From NCBI GenBank assembly GCA_903932565.1, contig CAIZGQ010000327.1, forward strand, positions 1 through 5,256: DNA of 5,256 bases. Direction: 5' to 3'. Both the position numbers and the translations under genes were made by a program. Within the stretch, counting starts at the first letter, position 1. Every line of letters starts with the position of its first letter. The stretch is from an uncultured Hyphomicrobiales bacterium (GTDB taxonomy: Bacteria > Pseudomonadota > Alphaproteobacteria > Rhizobiales > Beijerinckiaceae). Shown one piece after another: positions 1 to 5,182 of the stretch. The notes under the pieces were generated by a model. The model saw only the letters and a program-made list of their open reading frames with translations. It did not search any database and had not been told where the DNA came from.

Positions 1-63
1 AGACGCTCAAACGTGTTCGAACGCCTCATGCAATCTGAAGTCATCAAACCATAATGACAATCT

Positions 64-98
64 GCAATCAGCGAGCTTGGACGTCTTGACGCTGATGC
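64..98 (-). terminator. Dyad just after the monooxygenase stop, possible weak terminator
   Basis: An inverted repeat ATCAGCG (67-73) / CGCTGAT (90-96) lies five bases beyond the stop codon at 103-105. Two more pairs (64-65 with 97-98) form if A66 is bulged. The loop is 16 nt. The position fits the end of the four-gene operon. No clear T-run follows the stem on the minus strand, so a standard Rho-independent terminator is not well supported; it could instead stabilise the mRNA 3' end. The remaining bases 1-63 show no gene that I recognise. Confidence 0.3.
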
Positions 99-102
99 AA
101 AT

Positions 103-1440
103 TTAGAGCGCGAGATTTTCCTTCAACGTTTTACCTTCATATTCGGTTCGGAACCGTCCCCGTCGGCGCAATTCGGGAATGAGGAGATCGACAACCTGGA
201 TATGGTCGTGGGGCGTCGTCGGGGCGCTCGCAAACATAAATCCGCCTCTGCTGCCCCCGACTTCAAAAGCCTCTTCGAGAACGTCCGCCATTTGCGACGG
301 GGTACCTGCATAAGTTCTCTCATAATCGGTGACCATTTTACGGCCATGTTCGAAAAATTCATCGGGCGTGATCTCGGTGCCCTCACCAATCTCGCGCGCC
401 AGTTTGTGGACGAACCCCACCGGCGAAGCATTTGTGGCTGCGATAATGATATTGAGTTCGCTCGGTGAAAAGCGGGCTGGCAACTTGGAGAAATCATAGC
501 CGCAATTGTCAGAGAGATAGGACGCGACCGCATCCCTAGGTAAAATGTTCAGAACCGCCTCACGTCGCGCCTTGGCTTCGTGTTCGGTCTCTTCAACCAG
601 AACAGACACGGCAAACAGCATTCCCACTTTTGCGGGATCACGCTTTTCGAGGGTCAGGGCCTCGTCTAGAGCCGCGCGATGTTTGGCCATGGCCTGGAAC
701 GAATTTGCGCTGGCAAAGATGACATCTGCGAAATTTGCCGATGCCTGGATGCCCCGAGGAGACCCGCCGGCCTGCACGAGAACGGGATGGCGCTGTGGTG
801 ATGGCACCGTGTTGAGGGGACCTCGAACACGAAAAAATTTGCCCACATGATGGAGCGCATGCACTTTCGCCGGGTCCGCGACAATTCCACTTGCGCGGTC
901 CCATTTGAAGGCGTCCGGCTCCACACTGTCCCAAAGACCTTTGCAGACCTTGATGAACTCTTCCATGCGTTCGTAGCGCAGGTCGTGCTCCATGAGCTCG
1001 TCGAAGCCATAATTGGCGGCGTCCGAGCGGCGCGTCGATGCGACAACGTTGAAAGCAATACGACCCTTGGTCACATGGTCGAGCGAATTGAGCAGGCGCG
1101 CCACATAAAAAGGATGCATGAAGGTTGAGGAATAGGTCAGTCCGAAGCCGATGTTCTTCGTGACCCGCGACATGCCGACGATATAGGGACTCATGTCATG
1201 TCGTGGCCAGCCAACGCCCCATTTGGCTGCCTCATCCTGCGAACCTCCGTAGGTACTCGCCACGCCGGTCCCATCACCGAAAAACAGCATGTCCATGCAA
1301 CCGCGTTCTGCGATGCGCGCAATATCTTCGAATTGGCCAGGATCTGGATATGTGTAGCCCATCCACGATTCAGGACTGCGCCAGCGGCCCTCCAGATGGG
1401 TCTTCGAGAGGTCAAAGGCGAGATGCATCTTCGGCTTCAT
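103..1440 (-). CDS. FMN-dependent class II monooxygenase, NtaA/SnaA/DszA family
   Basis: Predicted cytoplasmic two-component flavin monooxygenase with a luciferase-like TIM barrel. It would use O2 and FMNH2, supplied by a separate reductase, to oxidise and cleave a small organic substrate. Relatives act on nitrilotriacetate or EDTA (NtaA/EmoA), dibenzothiophene sulfone (DszA) and pristinamycin (SnaA). The product is 445 aa, the usual length. Visible family motifs are DMLFFGD (50-56), a TYSSTFMHPFYVAR segment (102-115), NVVAS (131-135), HDLRYERMEEF (152-162) and PVLVQAGGSPRG (219-230). ATG at 1438-1440 is chosen because GAGGAG lies 7 nt upstream (1448-1453) and the protein then begins with the family-like MKPKMHLAFDL. 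An in-frame ATG at 1551 would overlap the upstream gene and add 37 unrelated residues. It is the last gene of the operon, 25 nt after the binding-protein gene, so its substrate is probably what the transporter imports. The family call is firm; the substrate is unknown. Confidence 0.93.
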   Translation of the reverse strand: MKPKMHLAFDLSKTHLEGRWRSPESWMGYTYPDPGQFEDIARIAERGCMDMLFFGDGTGVASTYGGSQDEAAKWGVGWPRHDMSPYIVGMSRVTKNIGFGLTYSSTFMHPFYVARLLNSLDHVTKGRIAFNVVASTRRSDAANYGFDELMEHDLRYERMEEFIKVCKGLWDSVEPDAFKWDRASGIVADPAKVHALHHVGKFFRVRGPLNTVPSPQRHPVLVQAGGSPRGIQASANFADVIFASANSFQAMAKHRAALDEALTLEKRDPAKVGMLFAVSVLVEETEHEAKARREAVLNILPRDAVASYLSDNCGYDFSKLPARFSPSELNIIIAATNASPVGFVHKLAREIGEGTEITPDEFFEHGRKMVTDYERTYAGTPSQMADVLEEAFEVGGSRGGFMFASAPTTPHDHIQVVDLLIPELRRRGRFRTEYEGKTLKENLAL

Positions 1441-1447
1441 GTTGTCT

Positions 1448-1453
1448 CTCCTC
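1448..1453 (-). promoter_or_regulatory. Shine-Dalgarno of the monooxygenase gene
   Basis: GAGGAG sits 7 nt before the ATG at 1440 and within the 25-nt gap after the preceding gene. It settles the start choice against the longer in-frame extension to 1551. Confidence 0.8.
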
Positions 1454-1465
1454 AGGATCGATGGG

Positions 1466-2461
1466 TTATTGATATTCCAATGTGAGAATACCAGCCGGCA
1501 ATTCCGTGAAGCCAAATACGTTGGCACCAGCGATCGGTAGAAGAGTCTCAAAGACCTTACGGATATCCGCTTCGACGTTTGGATTGAATGAGCGCATGAA
1601 GTCGCCGCGCGCCTCCTTCCGAAAGAGTACAGCGACCTCTGGAGGCATTTTCATATCTGCCCCGCGGTCAATCCAAAGCTGGTCGTTTGTGCGCAGGACG
1701 TCGATCACGTCATGATAGGCCGCGACAAAGGCGCGGGTGTCGCGTGGGTGAGCTTTCACCCAGGACCCGTTGAAAGTGTATAAAATAGAGGGAATTTCTG
1801 GAAGACCAAGCTTGGCGATCAGATCGCTGTCCTTGGTGAGAATTCGAAATTTCCCGGTCGCGACCATGGCGGGTGCAACAGAATTAAAAGCTTCTGTCGC
1901 ATCGATCTGTCCCTGTTCAAGCAGGCCCCACATCAGAGGGCCTGCGCCTTCCTGTATTGTTGCTTCCTTGTCGAGATCAACATTGTAGACCATTCGTGCG
2001 ACAGCGCGCTCAAGTATAAAATCCATCCCGTTGCGATTGTAGACTCCGAATTTCTTACCCTTGAGGTCGCCAACATTCCGGAGTGGCGACCCCACAGGCA
2101 CAACGCTGAAATCAGCACCCCATCGCAGGAACGGTGACACGCCCACCACATCGACGCCAGCTTTGCGCATGCGCGAAACGTCACCCCAATCAAGAGTGGC
2201 GACTTCGGCGCCGCCCGATTGCAACATCGCCATACGCGCCTGATCGCTCGCGCTGGGGACAAGTTCGATGGTGATGTTGTGCTTCTTGTCCAGACCGAGC
2301 TTTTTCATAAAGATCGCCGGGAACGAGTTTGACCCGAACTCGCTGTAGAGCAACCGGATTGTACCGCCATCGCCAAGAACGACGTCGTCTGCGAGCGCTC
2401 CCTGGCACATCGACAAGCCCAGGAGCAATCCGAATGCTTTCAATGAAAACGCATATCTCAT
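1466..2461 (-). CDS. ABC transporter periplasmic substrate-binding protein, SsuA/TauA/NMT1-like
   Basis: Predicted 331-aa periplasmic binding protein that would capture the substrate and deliver it to the permease encoded upstream. The N-terminus is a Sec-type signal peptide: MRYAFSLK, a hydrophobic core (FGLLLGLSMC), then ALA at 22-24, giving likely cleavage before DDV. The mature part has the NMT1/SsuA-like layout: an opening strand with TIRLLYSEFGSN, an N-lobe segment listing substrate access (SASDQARMAMLQSGGAEVATLDWGD region, about 70-95) and the characteristic DLKGKKFGVYN (about 132-142). Related proteins bind alkanesulfonates, taurine, nitrate or thiamine-pyrimidine precursors, so the ligand cannot be assigned. 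ATG at 2459-2461 has a weak GGAAAG 8 nt upstream (2470-2475). The gene starts 39 nt after the ATPase stop. A cysteine at 19 does not form a lipobox because Met precedes it. Confidence 0.9.
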   Translation of the reverse strand: MRYAFSLKAFGLLLGLSMCQGALADDVVLGDGGTIRLLYSEFGSNSFPAIFMKKLGLDKKHNITIELVPSASDQARMAMLQSGGAEVATLDWGDVSRMRKAGVDVVGVSPFLRWGADFSVVPVGSPLRNVGDLKGKKFGVYNRNGMDFILERAVARMVYNVDLDKEATIQEGAGPLMWGLLEQGQIDATEAFNSVAPAMVATGKFRILTKDSDLIAKLGLPEIPSILYTFNGSWVKAHPRDTRAFVAAYHDVIDVLRTNDQLWIDRGADMKMPPEVAVLFRKEARGDFMRSFNPNVEADIRKVFETLLPIAGANVFGFTELPAGILTLEYQ

Positions 2462-2500
2462 GGCCGTGTCTTTCCGTGACGTGGTGTTGGGTAATCCGTT

Positions 2501-3301
2501 TCAGAGATCCTGGTCGATTTGACCGATGCGACTGATGAGGCGTGCAACCACGTCTCGGCTTGCTTCAAACACCTTCACGTCCTCATAGGTGCGAGGGCGC
2601 GCAAGACCATTGAGATTTATCTCGTCGCAGAAACGACCGCCGGGACCCTTTGTCATCATCAGGATGCGATCGCTGAGGAATGTGGCCTCGAACGCGTTAT
2701 GAGTCACAAAGAGGACCGAGGGTCGAAAATCACTCCAAATGGTTAGGAGTTGCTGGCGTAGACGCCGGGCCGTCAACTCGTCGAGCGCGCTGAAAGGCTC
2801 ATCCATCAAAAGCACTTCAGGCTCGATGGCGAAGGCGCGCGCGATCGAAGCGCGTTGCTGCATGCCGCCGGAGAGTTGCAAGGGATAGAAGTCGGCGAAA
2901 TCTTCGAGGCCGACCAAATTGAGAACCCGGTCCGTTCTCGTGCGCCATTGCGCCTCGATGAAGCCGCTTGCGGCAAGTGCAAATTCGATATTGGCGCGCA
3001 CGGTGCGCCATGGCATGAGGCGTGGCTCCTGAAAGACACAGGCAACGCGGGGACTTCCGAATTGTCGGTCGCCAACCGGGTGTCCGTGGATCGCAGCATG
3101 GCCGTCATACTGGTCGTCCAGACCGCTCAGGATGTTCAGCAGGGTCGACTTCCCACATCCTGAGGGACCCAGAATGCAGACGAACTCGCCTGGGTCGACC
3201 GTGAGTGTGGCTTCGGCAATCGCCTTCCATCCGGGGGAACGCCCTTTGCCCGGGAACGTTTTGGACACCTCAGTGACTTCAATCGCAGCGGGACTGGCCA
3301 T
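2501..3301 (-). CDS. ABC transporter ATP-binding protein, SsuB/TauB/NrtD-like
   Basis: Cytoplasmic ATPase of the importer, 266 aa, with every nucleotide-binding motif intact: Walker A GPSGCGKST (45-53), Q-loop Gln91 in VFQEPRL, signature LSGGMQQR (143-150), Walker B VLLMDE with catalytic Glu168, D-loop SALDE and switch His201 in VTHNAFEA. The EPRLMPW stretch after the Q-loop is typical of the nitrate/sulfonate/taurine subfamily. ATG at 3299-3301 is chosen over the in-frame ATG at 3337 because GAGGAA (3306-3311) lies directly upstream and because the protein then starts close to the first conserved strand. The permease stop codon TGA (3310-3312) overlaps this Shine-Dalgarno, leaving 8 nt between the genes, which indicates translational coupling. 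It should dimerise and bind the EAA loop of the permease. Confidence 0.95.
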   Translation of the reverse strand: MASPAAIEVTEVSKTFPGKGRSPGWKAIAEATLTVDPGEFVCILGPSGCGKSTLLNILSGLDDQYDGHAAIHGHPVGDRQFGSPRVACVFQEPRLMPWRTVRANIEFALAASGFIEAQWRTRTDRVLNLVGLEDFADFYPLQLSGGMQQRASIARAFAIEPEVLLMDEPFSALDELTARRLRQQLLTIWSDFRPSVLFVTHNAFEATFLSDRILMMTKGPGGRFCDEINLNGLARPRTYEDVKVFEASRDVVARLISRIGQIDQDL

Positions 3302-3305
3302 GGCG

Positions 3306-3311
3306 TTCCTC
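3306..3311 (-). promoter_or_regulatory. Shine-Dalgarno of the ATPase gene, overlapping the permease stop codon
   Basis: GAGGAA lies 4 nt (6 nt counting from GAGG) before ATG 3301 and shares bases with the permease TGA at 3310-3312. It supports the shorter ATPase start and coupling of the two genes. Confidence 0.7.
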
Positions 3312-4167
3312 AAATCCTGCGTTGCGCCGGGCGCCACTTGAACAAATACTGCTCAAGTGCACCCAGAAGAACAATTTCGAGAAAAAGCATGATGAGCAGA
3401 AACAAGAGTGCGTGGGCGAGAACCTCGCTCATATTGAACATTTGATAATAAAATTCGATCTTGTAGCCGATGCCATTGCTGCGACCGAGCAGTTCAACAA
3501 ACAGGACCATTTTCCAAATCAGCCCGAGTCCAAAGCGTGAGGACGAAATGATCACCGGTGCAATTTGCGGCGCGATCACCTGTCGAATGATCCGCCAGCG
3601 ACCCGCGTGATAAGCCTTCGCCATATCAATCAGTTTATGATCGACATTTTTGATGCCGCCCCAGATGTTAATCGTGAGGATTGGGGTCACCGGGATAGCG
3701 GCCGCCAAAACGGCGGCTGTCTCGTTGAGACCGACCGTCATGAAGATCACCAAAATGGTGACGAGGCTTGGCAACGAGATGCCGCAGACCACCCAGACGT
3801 CGAAAAAACGTTCGGCTGTTTTCGATAGTCCCATCGCAAAGCCAAAAATGATCGCGATGGACATGGCTGCGCAGAAACTCAGGGCGATGCGCGTCATGCT
3901 GATGGCGACATCTGACCAGATCGCGCCGGCCATCACCTCGGACCAGAGGATGCGGATGACGCCGACCGGTCCTGGGATGACGCTCGGCGGCAACATGAAA
4001 GCGGCGAACGACCAGAGACCGAGCAAACTGAGTATGGAGCAAATCTTGATAAGAATATCGCTGGCATGGCCAGAAGCCCAATTACTGACAGCCCCGGCTA
4101 TCCCGCGGGCTGCCGATGCGCTGGCCGGGCCATGAAAATCAGTCGCTGTCAGGGGCTCAAGTGACAC
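3310..4167 (-). CDS. ABC transporter inner-membrane permease, SsuC/TauC-like
   Basis: Predicted inner-membrane permease of the importer, 285 aa from the chosen start, and normal for the family. After a polar cytoplasmic N-terminus of about 35 residues there are roughly six hydrophobic segments (near 40-59, 88-114, 126-146, 148-169, 204-228 and 250-275). The cytoplasmic EAA-type loop that docks on the ATPase is visible as DMAKAYHAGRWRIIRQVIAPQ (about 181-201), with the conserved Gly and the I-x-x-P end. There is no in-frame ATG upstream of residue 59. GTG at 4165-4167 is preferred: GAGGT (4173-4177) lies 5 nt before it, and the predicted sigma-54 start site at about 4189 leaves a 22-nt leader. 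TTG at 4177-4179 is a possible alternative, but its leader would be only about 10 nt. This is the first gene of the operon. Confidence 0.9.
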   Translation of the reverse strand: MSLEPLTATDFHGPASASAARGIAGAVSNWASGHASDILIKICSILSLLGLWSFAAFMLPPSVIPGPVGVIRILWSEVMAGAIWSDVAISMTRIALSFCAAMSIAIIFGFAMGLSKTAERFFDVWVVCGISLPSLVTILVIFMTVGLNETAAVLAAAIPVTPILTINIWGGIKNVDHKLIDMAKAYHAGRWRIIRQVIAPQIAPVIISSSRFGLGLIWKMVLFVELLGRSNGIGYKIEFYYQMFNMSEVLAHALLFLLIMLFLEIVLLGALEQYLFKWRPAQRRI

Positions 4168-4172
4168 GCAGG

Positions 4173-4177
4173 ACCTC
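4173..4177 (-). promoter_or_regulatory. Shine-Dalgarno for the GTG start of the permease gene
   Basis: GAGGT is separated by five bases from GTG 4167. Together with the promoter at 4200-4215 it favours GTG over the TTG at 4179, whose own upstream sequence is a T-run without a purine-rich site. Confidence 0.55.
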
Positions 4178-4199
4178 AAAAAACCTACACTTTTGGGTC

Positions 4200-4215
4200 A
4201 GCAATCATCGTGCCA
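4200..4215 (-). promoter_or_regulatory. Sigma-54 (RpoN) -24/-12 promoter of the operon
   Basis: On the minus strand the sequence reads TGGCACG-ATGA-TTGCT. It matches the RpoN consensus TGGCACG-N4-TTGCW at every defined position, with the essential GG (4213-4214) and GC (4201-4202) correctly spaced. Counting from the -12 C places transcription start at about 4189, in front of the permease Shine-Dalgarno and GTG. Sigma-54 promoters are inactive without an ATP-driven enhancer-binding protein, so the operon should be tightly induced. In pseudomonads, organosulfur operons are controlled this way by SfnR-type activators, and NtrC does the same for nitrogen. Which applies here is unknown. Confidence 0.85.
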
Positions 4216-4250
4216 TAAAAGAAAGTCCATGTTTGCGGTATATCTTGACG

Positions 4251-4273
4251 CCAGATCAGTCTGCTCTGATTGG
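4251..4273. promoter_or_regulatory. Inverted repeat upstream of the sigma-54 promoter
   Basis: ATCAG (4255-4259) and CTGAT (4266-4270) are perfect 5-bp arms around TCTGCT. The flanking CCA (4251-4253) and TGG (4271-4273) extend the symmetry with a one-base offset. It lies about 65-85 bp upstream of the predicted start site. It shares its arm sequence with the larger repeat at 4299-4323, so both could be sites for one activator or for a dimer pair. Confidence 0.4.
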
Positions 4274-4298
4274 TCCGGGAAAATCGATAAAGTGTCTG

Positions 4299-4323
4299 TC
4301 ATCAGATCATTTGATACTGATGA
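4299..4323. promoter_or_regulatory. Candidate enhancer site (UAS) for an RpoN activator
   Basis: A perfect 7-bp inverted repeat, TCATCAG (4299-4305) and CTGATGA (4317-4323), surrounds an 11-bp core that itself contains ATCA-TT-TGAT. Its centre is about 122 bp upstream of the predicted start site, squarely in the usual range for enhancer-binding-protein sites. No NtrC-type site and no NifA-type TGT-N10-ACA were seen, so the cognate activator is not identifiable. Confidence 0.5.
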
Positions 4324-4470
4324 GGCATTCTGCGAAGGGAAGCACTGTTTCACCAAGGATGCGATCTTAGGCGTCTCGCGAGCGATTTTTAATTTTTCTC
4401 TGATTTGATCAACGGAGCAAATCCGGAATGCTGCTCTTGTTCTGCTTTTTGCCGGGTTCACGATCAGGCG

Positions 4471-4584
4471 GTCTGCCCCCACTGACATGGTCCATCGAAT
4501 GGGATCATGTTGTCCCGTGAGTTGGAGAGCCAGCAGATGGCGGGCAAGCGTGAGAAGGCTGAAGATATCGTCGTGAAGCTTCGG
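4471..4584 (+). mobile_element. 5' terminal fragment of an IS3-family insertion sequence
   Basis: This stretch resembles the left end of IS3-family (IS51/IS407-like) elements: a terminal region with CTGCCCCCA near 4473-4481, an untranslated leader ending GGAGAGCCAGCAG, then the start of orfA. Only about 110 bp remain. Orf homology stops at about 4584, where broken integrase sequence begins. The exact left tip and any target duplication cannot be fixed by eye. Confidence 0.6.
4537..4584 (+). pseudogene. Truncated IS3-family transposase OrfA, N-terminal tip only
   Basis: ATG at 4537 with GGAG upstream (4524-4527) encodes MAGKREKAEDIVVKLR, the typical opening of the helix-turn-helix protein OrfA of IS3-family elements (usual form MAGKREKPEDIVxKLRQV). 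After codon 16 the similarity ends. The frame runs on through unrelated sequence to a TGA at 4630-4632, giving 31 codons in all. The rest of OrfA and the whole DDE transposase OrfB are absent, so it is inactive. Confidence 0.7.
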
Positions 4585-5011
4585 CTGGGCTCATGCCCTC
4601 ACGGAGCAAAGCTGCCTCTGCGCGTTGATTGACCTTGGCGCCTGCGCCGCGCGGTTCAAGAAGGCGGTACGTCCAGCCTGTGACTCGTCAGCTGTCGTCG
4701 GCATTAAAGTCATGTTCCATGCGTTCACGAGCCGCCACAGCATCGACCTTATCGAAATGGCGTGTGAACACATCTCGAAAGATCCTTTGAATTTGCTGCT
4801 GGGATATATGCTGGATCATCACGGCTAGCAGAAAATGAAGGTCAACGAGTGCTGTAATCTGGCTCGCCAGAAAACGGGCACGCCGGGAATTACTGGTGCG
4901 CAATCCAAGCAATATCGTCGCCGATCTTCGAGATTCCGCAACGGCTGCTGGCAGGCGCCGCCGCCAATAGTAGATGGCACCGCGACGAACGACATGGAGG
5001 ATGGCGGGCAC
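4585..5011 (-). pseudogene. Broken tRNA-linked tyrosine integrase, N-terminal part
   Basis: GTG at 5009-5011, with AAGGA 7 nt upstream, opens with VRRGAIYYWRRRLP, the hallmark of the N-terminal domain (DUF6538-type) of phage-like tyrosine integrases of alphaproteobacteria. The frame runs 107 codons to an in-frame TGA at 4688-4690. Family-like sequence then resumes in the same frame as RVTGWTYRLLEPRGAGAKVN followed by QRAEAALLREGMS, up to about 4585 where IS3 sequence begins. The break is thus a single nonsense codon plus a 3' truncation, not a frameshift. The core-binding and catalytic domains with the R, H-x-x-R and Tyr residues are missing from the window. Intact relatives are several hundred residues long. 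Its position 96 nt from the tRNA-Gln 3' end, on the same strand, is what is expected of an integrase that used this tRNA as its attachment site. Confidence 0.8.
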
Positions 5012-5020
5012 GCTTTTGTC

Positions 5021-5046
5021 CTTGGTGTACAGCCATGTGTACCAAG
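5021..5046. repeat. Hairpin-forming inverted repeat in front of the integrase
   Basis: CTTGGTGTACA (5021-5031) and TGTGTACCAAG (5036-5046) flank GCCA. Six outer and three inner pairs are perfect, with two central G-T pairs on the plus strand (mismatches on the minus strand). It abuts the integrase Shine-Dalgarno. It could be an integrase or excisionase binding site, or an operator or attenuator. Confidence 0.5.
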
Positions 5047-5107
5047 GATGTGGAAAGTCGCCCCAGCTAGGACGATTTCAAAGTTATTTCAGGAGGTTGG
5101 GCGTTTC

Positions 5108-5182
5108 TGGCTGGGGCGGGAGGATTCGAACCTCCGTATGGTGGAATCAAAATCCACTGCCTTACCACTTGGCGACGCCCCA
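5108..5182 (-). tRNA. tRNA-Gln(UUG) with encoded CCA
   Basis: The 75-nt cloverleaf is complete. The acceptor stem TGGGGCG (5176-5182) pairs fully with CGCCCCA (5112-5118), the discriminator is G, and CCA is encoded at 5108-5110. The anticodon stem GTGGA/TCCAC encloses loop TTTTGAT with anticodon TTG (5148-5150), decoding CAA. The T-arm carries GGTTCGAATCC. Nothing in it looks damaged, so the gene is probably functional. Its 3' end points toward the integrase remnant, which suggests that the 3' end is the attachment half-site of an integrated element that restored the gene on insertion. Confidence 0.96.

Larger units (their letters stand above)
4216..4470. other. Non-coding control region between operon promoter and IS remnant
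   Basis: About 255 bases without a convincing gene. They hold the two inverted repeats described separately, a short palindrome TTGATCAA (4405-4412) and an AT-rich tract around 4385-4398 that could ease bending between enhancer and promoter. A 96-codon minus-strand open frame spans 4198-4488, but it starts inside the IS remnant, ends in the sigma-54 element and resembles no family I know. Confidence 0.5.

Noticed and set aside
31..64. Short direct repeat CAATCTG (31-37 and 58-64) with a GTCAT/ATGAC dyad between
   Set aside because: Seven-base and five-base matches are expected by chance and no function is suggested by the position.
202..1485. Several plus-strand open frames opposite the monooxygenase
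   Set aside because: They are antisense shadows of a well-supported gene with no start signals or family motifs of their own.
1441..1551. Longer start for the monooxygenase at 1551
   Set aside because: It overlaps the 3' end of the binding-protein gene, adds 37 residues with no family similarity and lacks the strong GAGGAG seen before ATG 1440.
2400..2410. Lipobox in the binding protein around Cys19 (LSMC)
   Set aside because: Met at the -1 position does not fit a lipobox, and a good ALA signal-peptidase I site follows at residues 22-24.
3302..3337. Longer start for the ATPase at 3337
   Set aside because: ATG 3301 has GAGGAA directly upstream and gives a normal subfamily length. The extension only overlaps the permease end.
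4198..4488. 96-codon minus-strand open frame upstream of the permease
   Set aside because: It begins inside the IS remnant, its stop overlaps the sigma-54 element, it has no convincing Shine-Dalgarno and it shows no recognisable motif.
4591..4773. 60-codon minus-strand frame that first suggested a frameshift in the integrase
   Set aside because: The family-like continuation (TYRLLEPRGAGAKVN and onward) is in the same frame as the integrase start, so one nonsense codon explains the break and this frame is a shadow.
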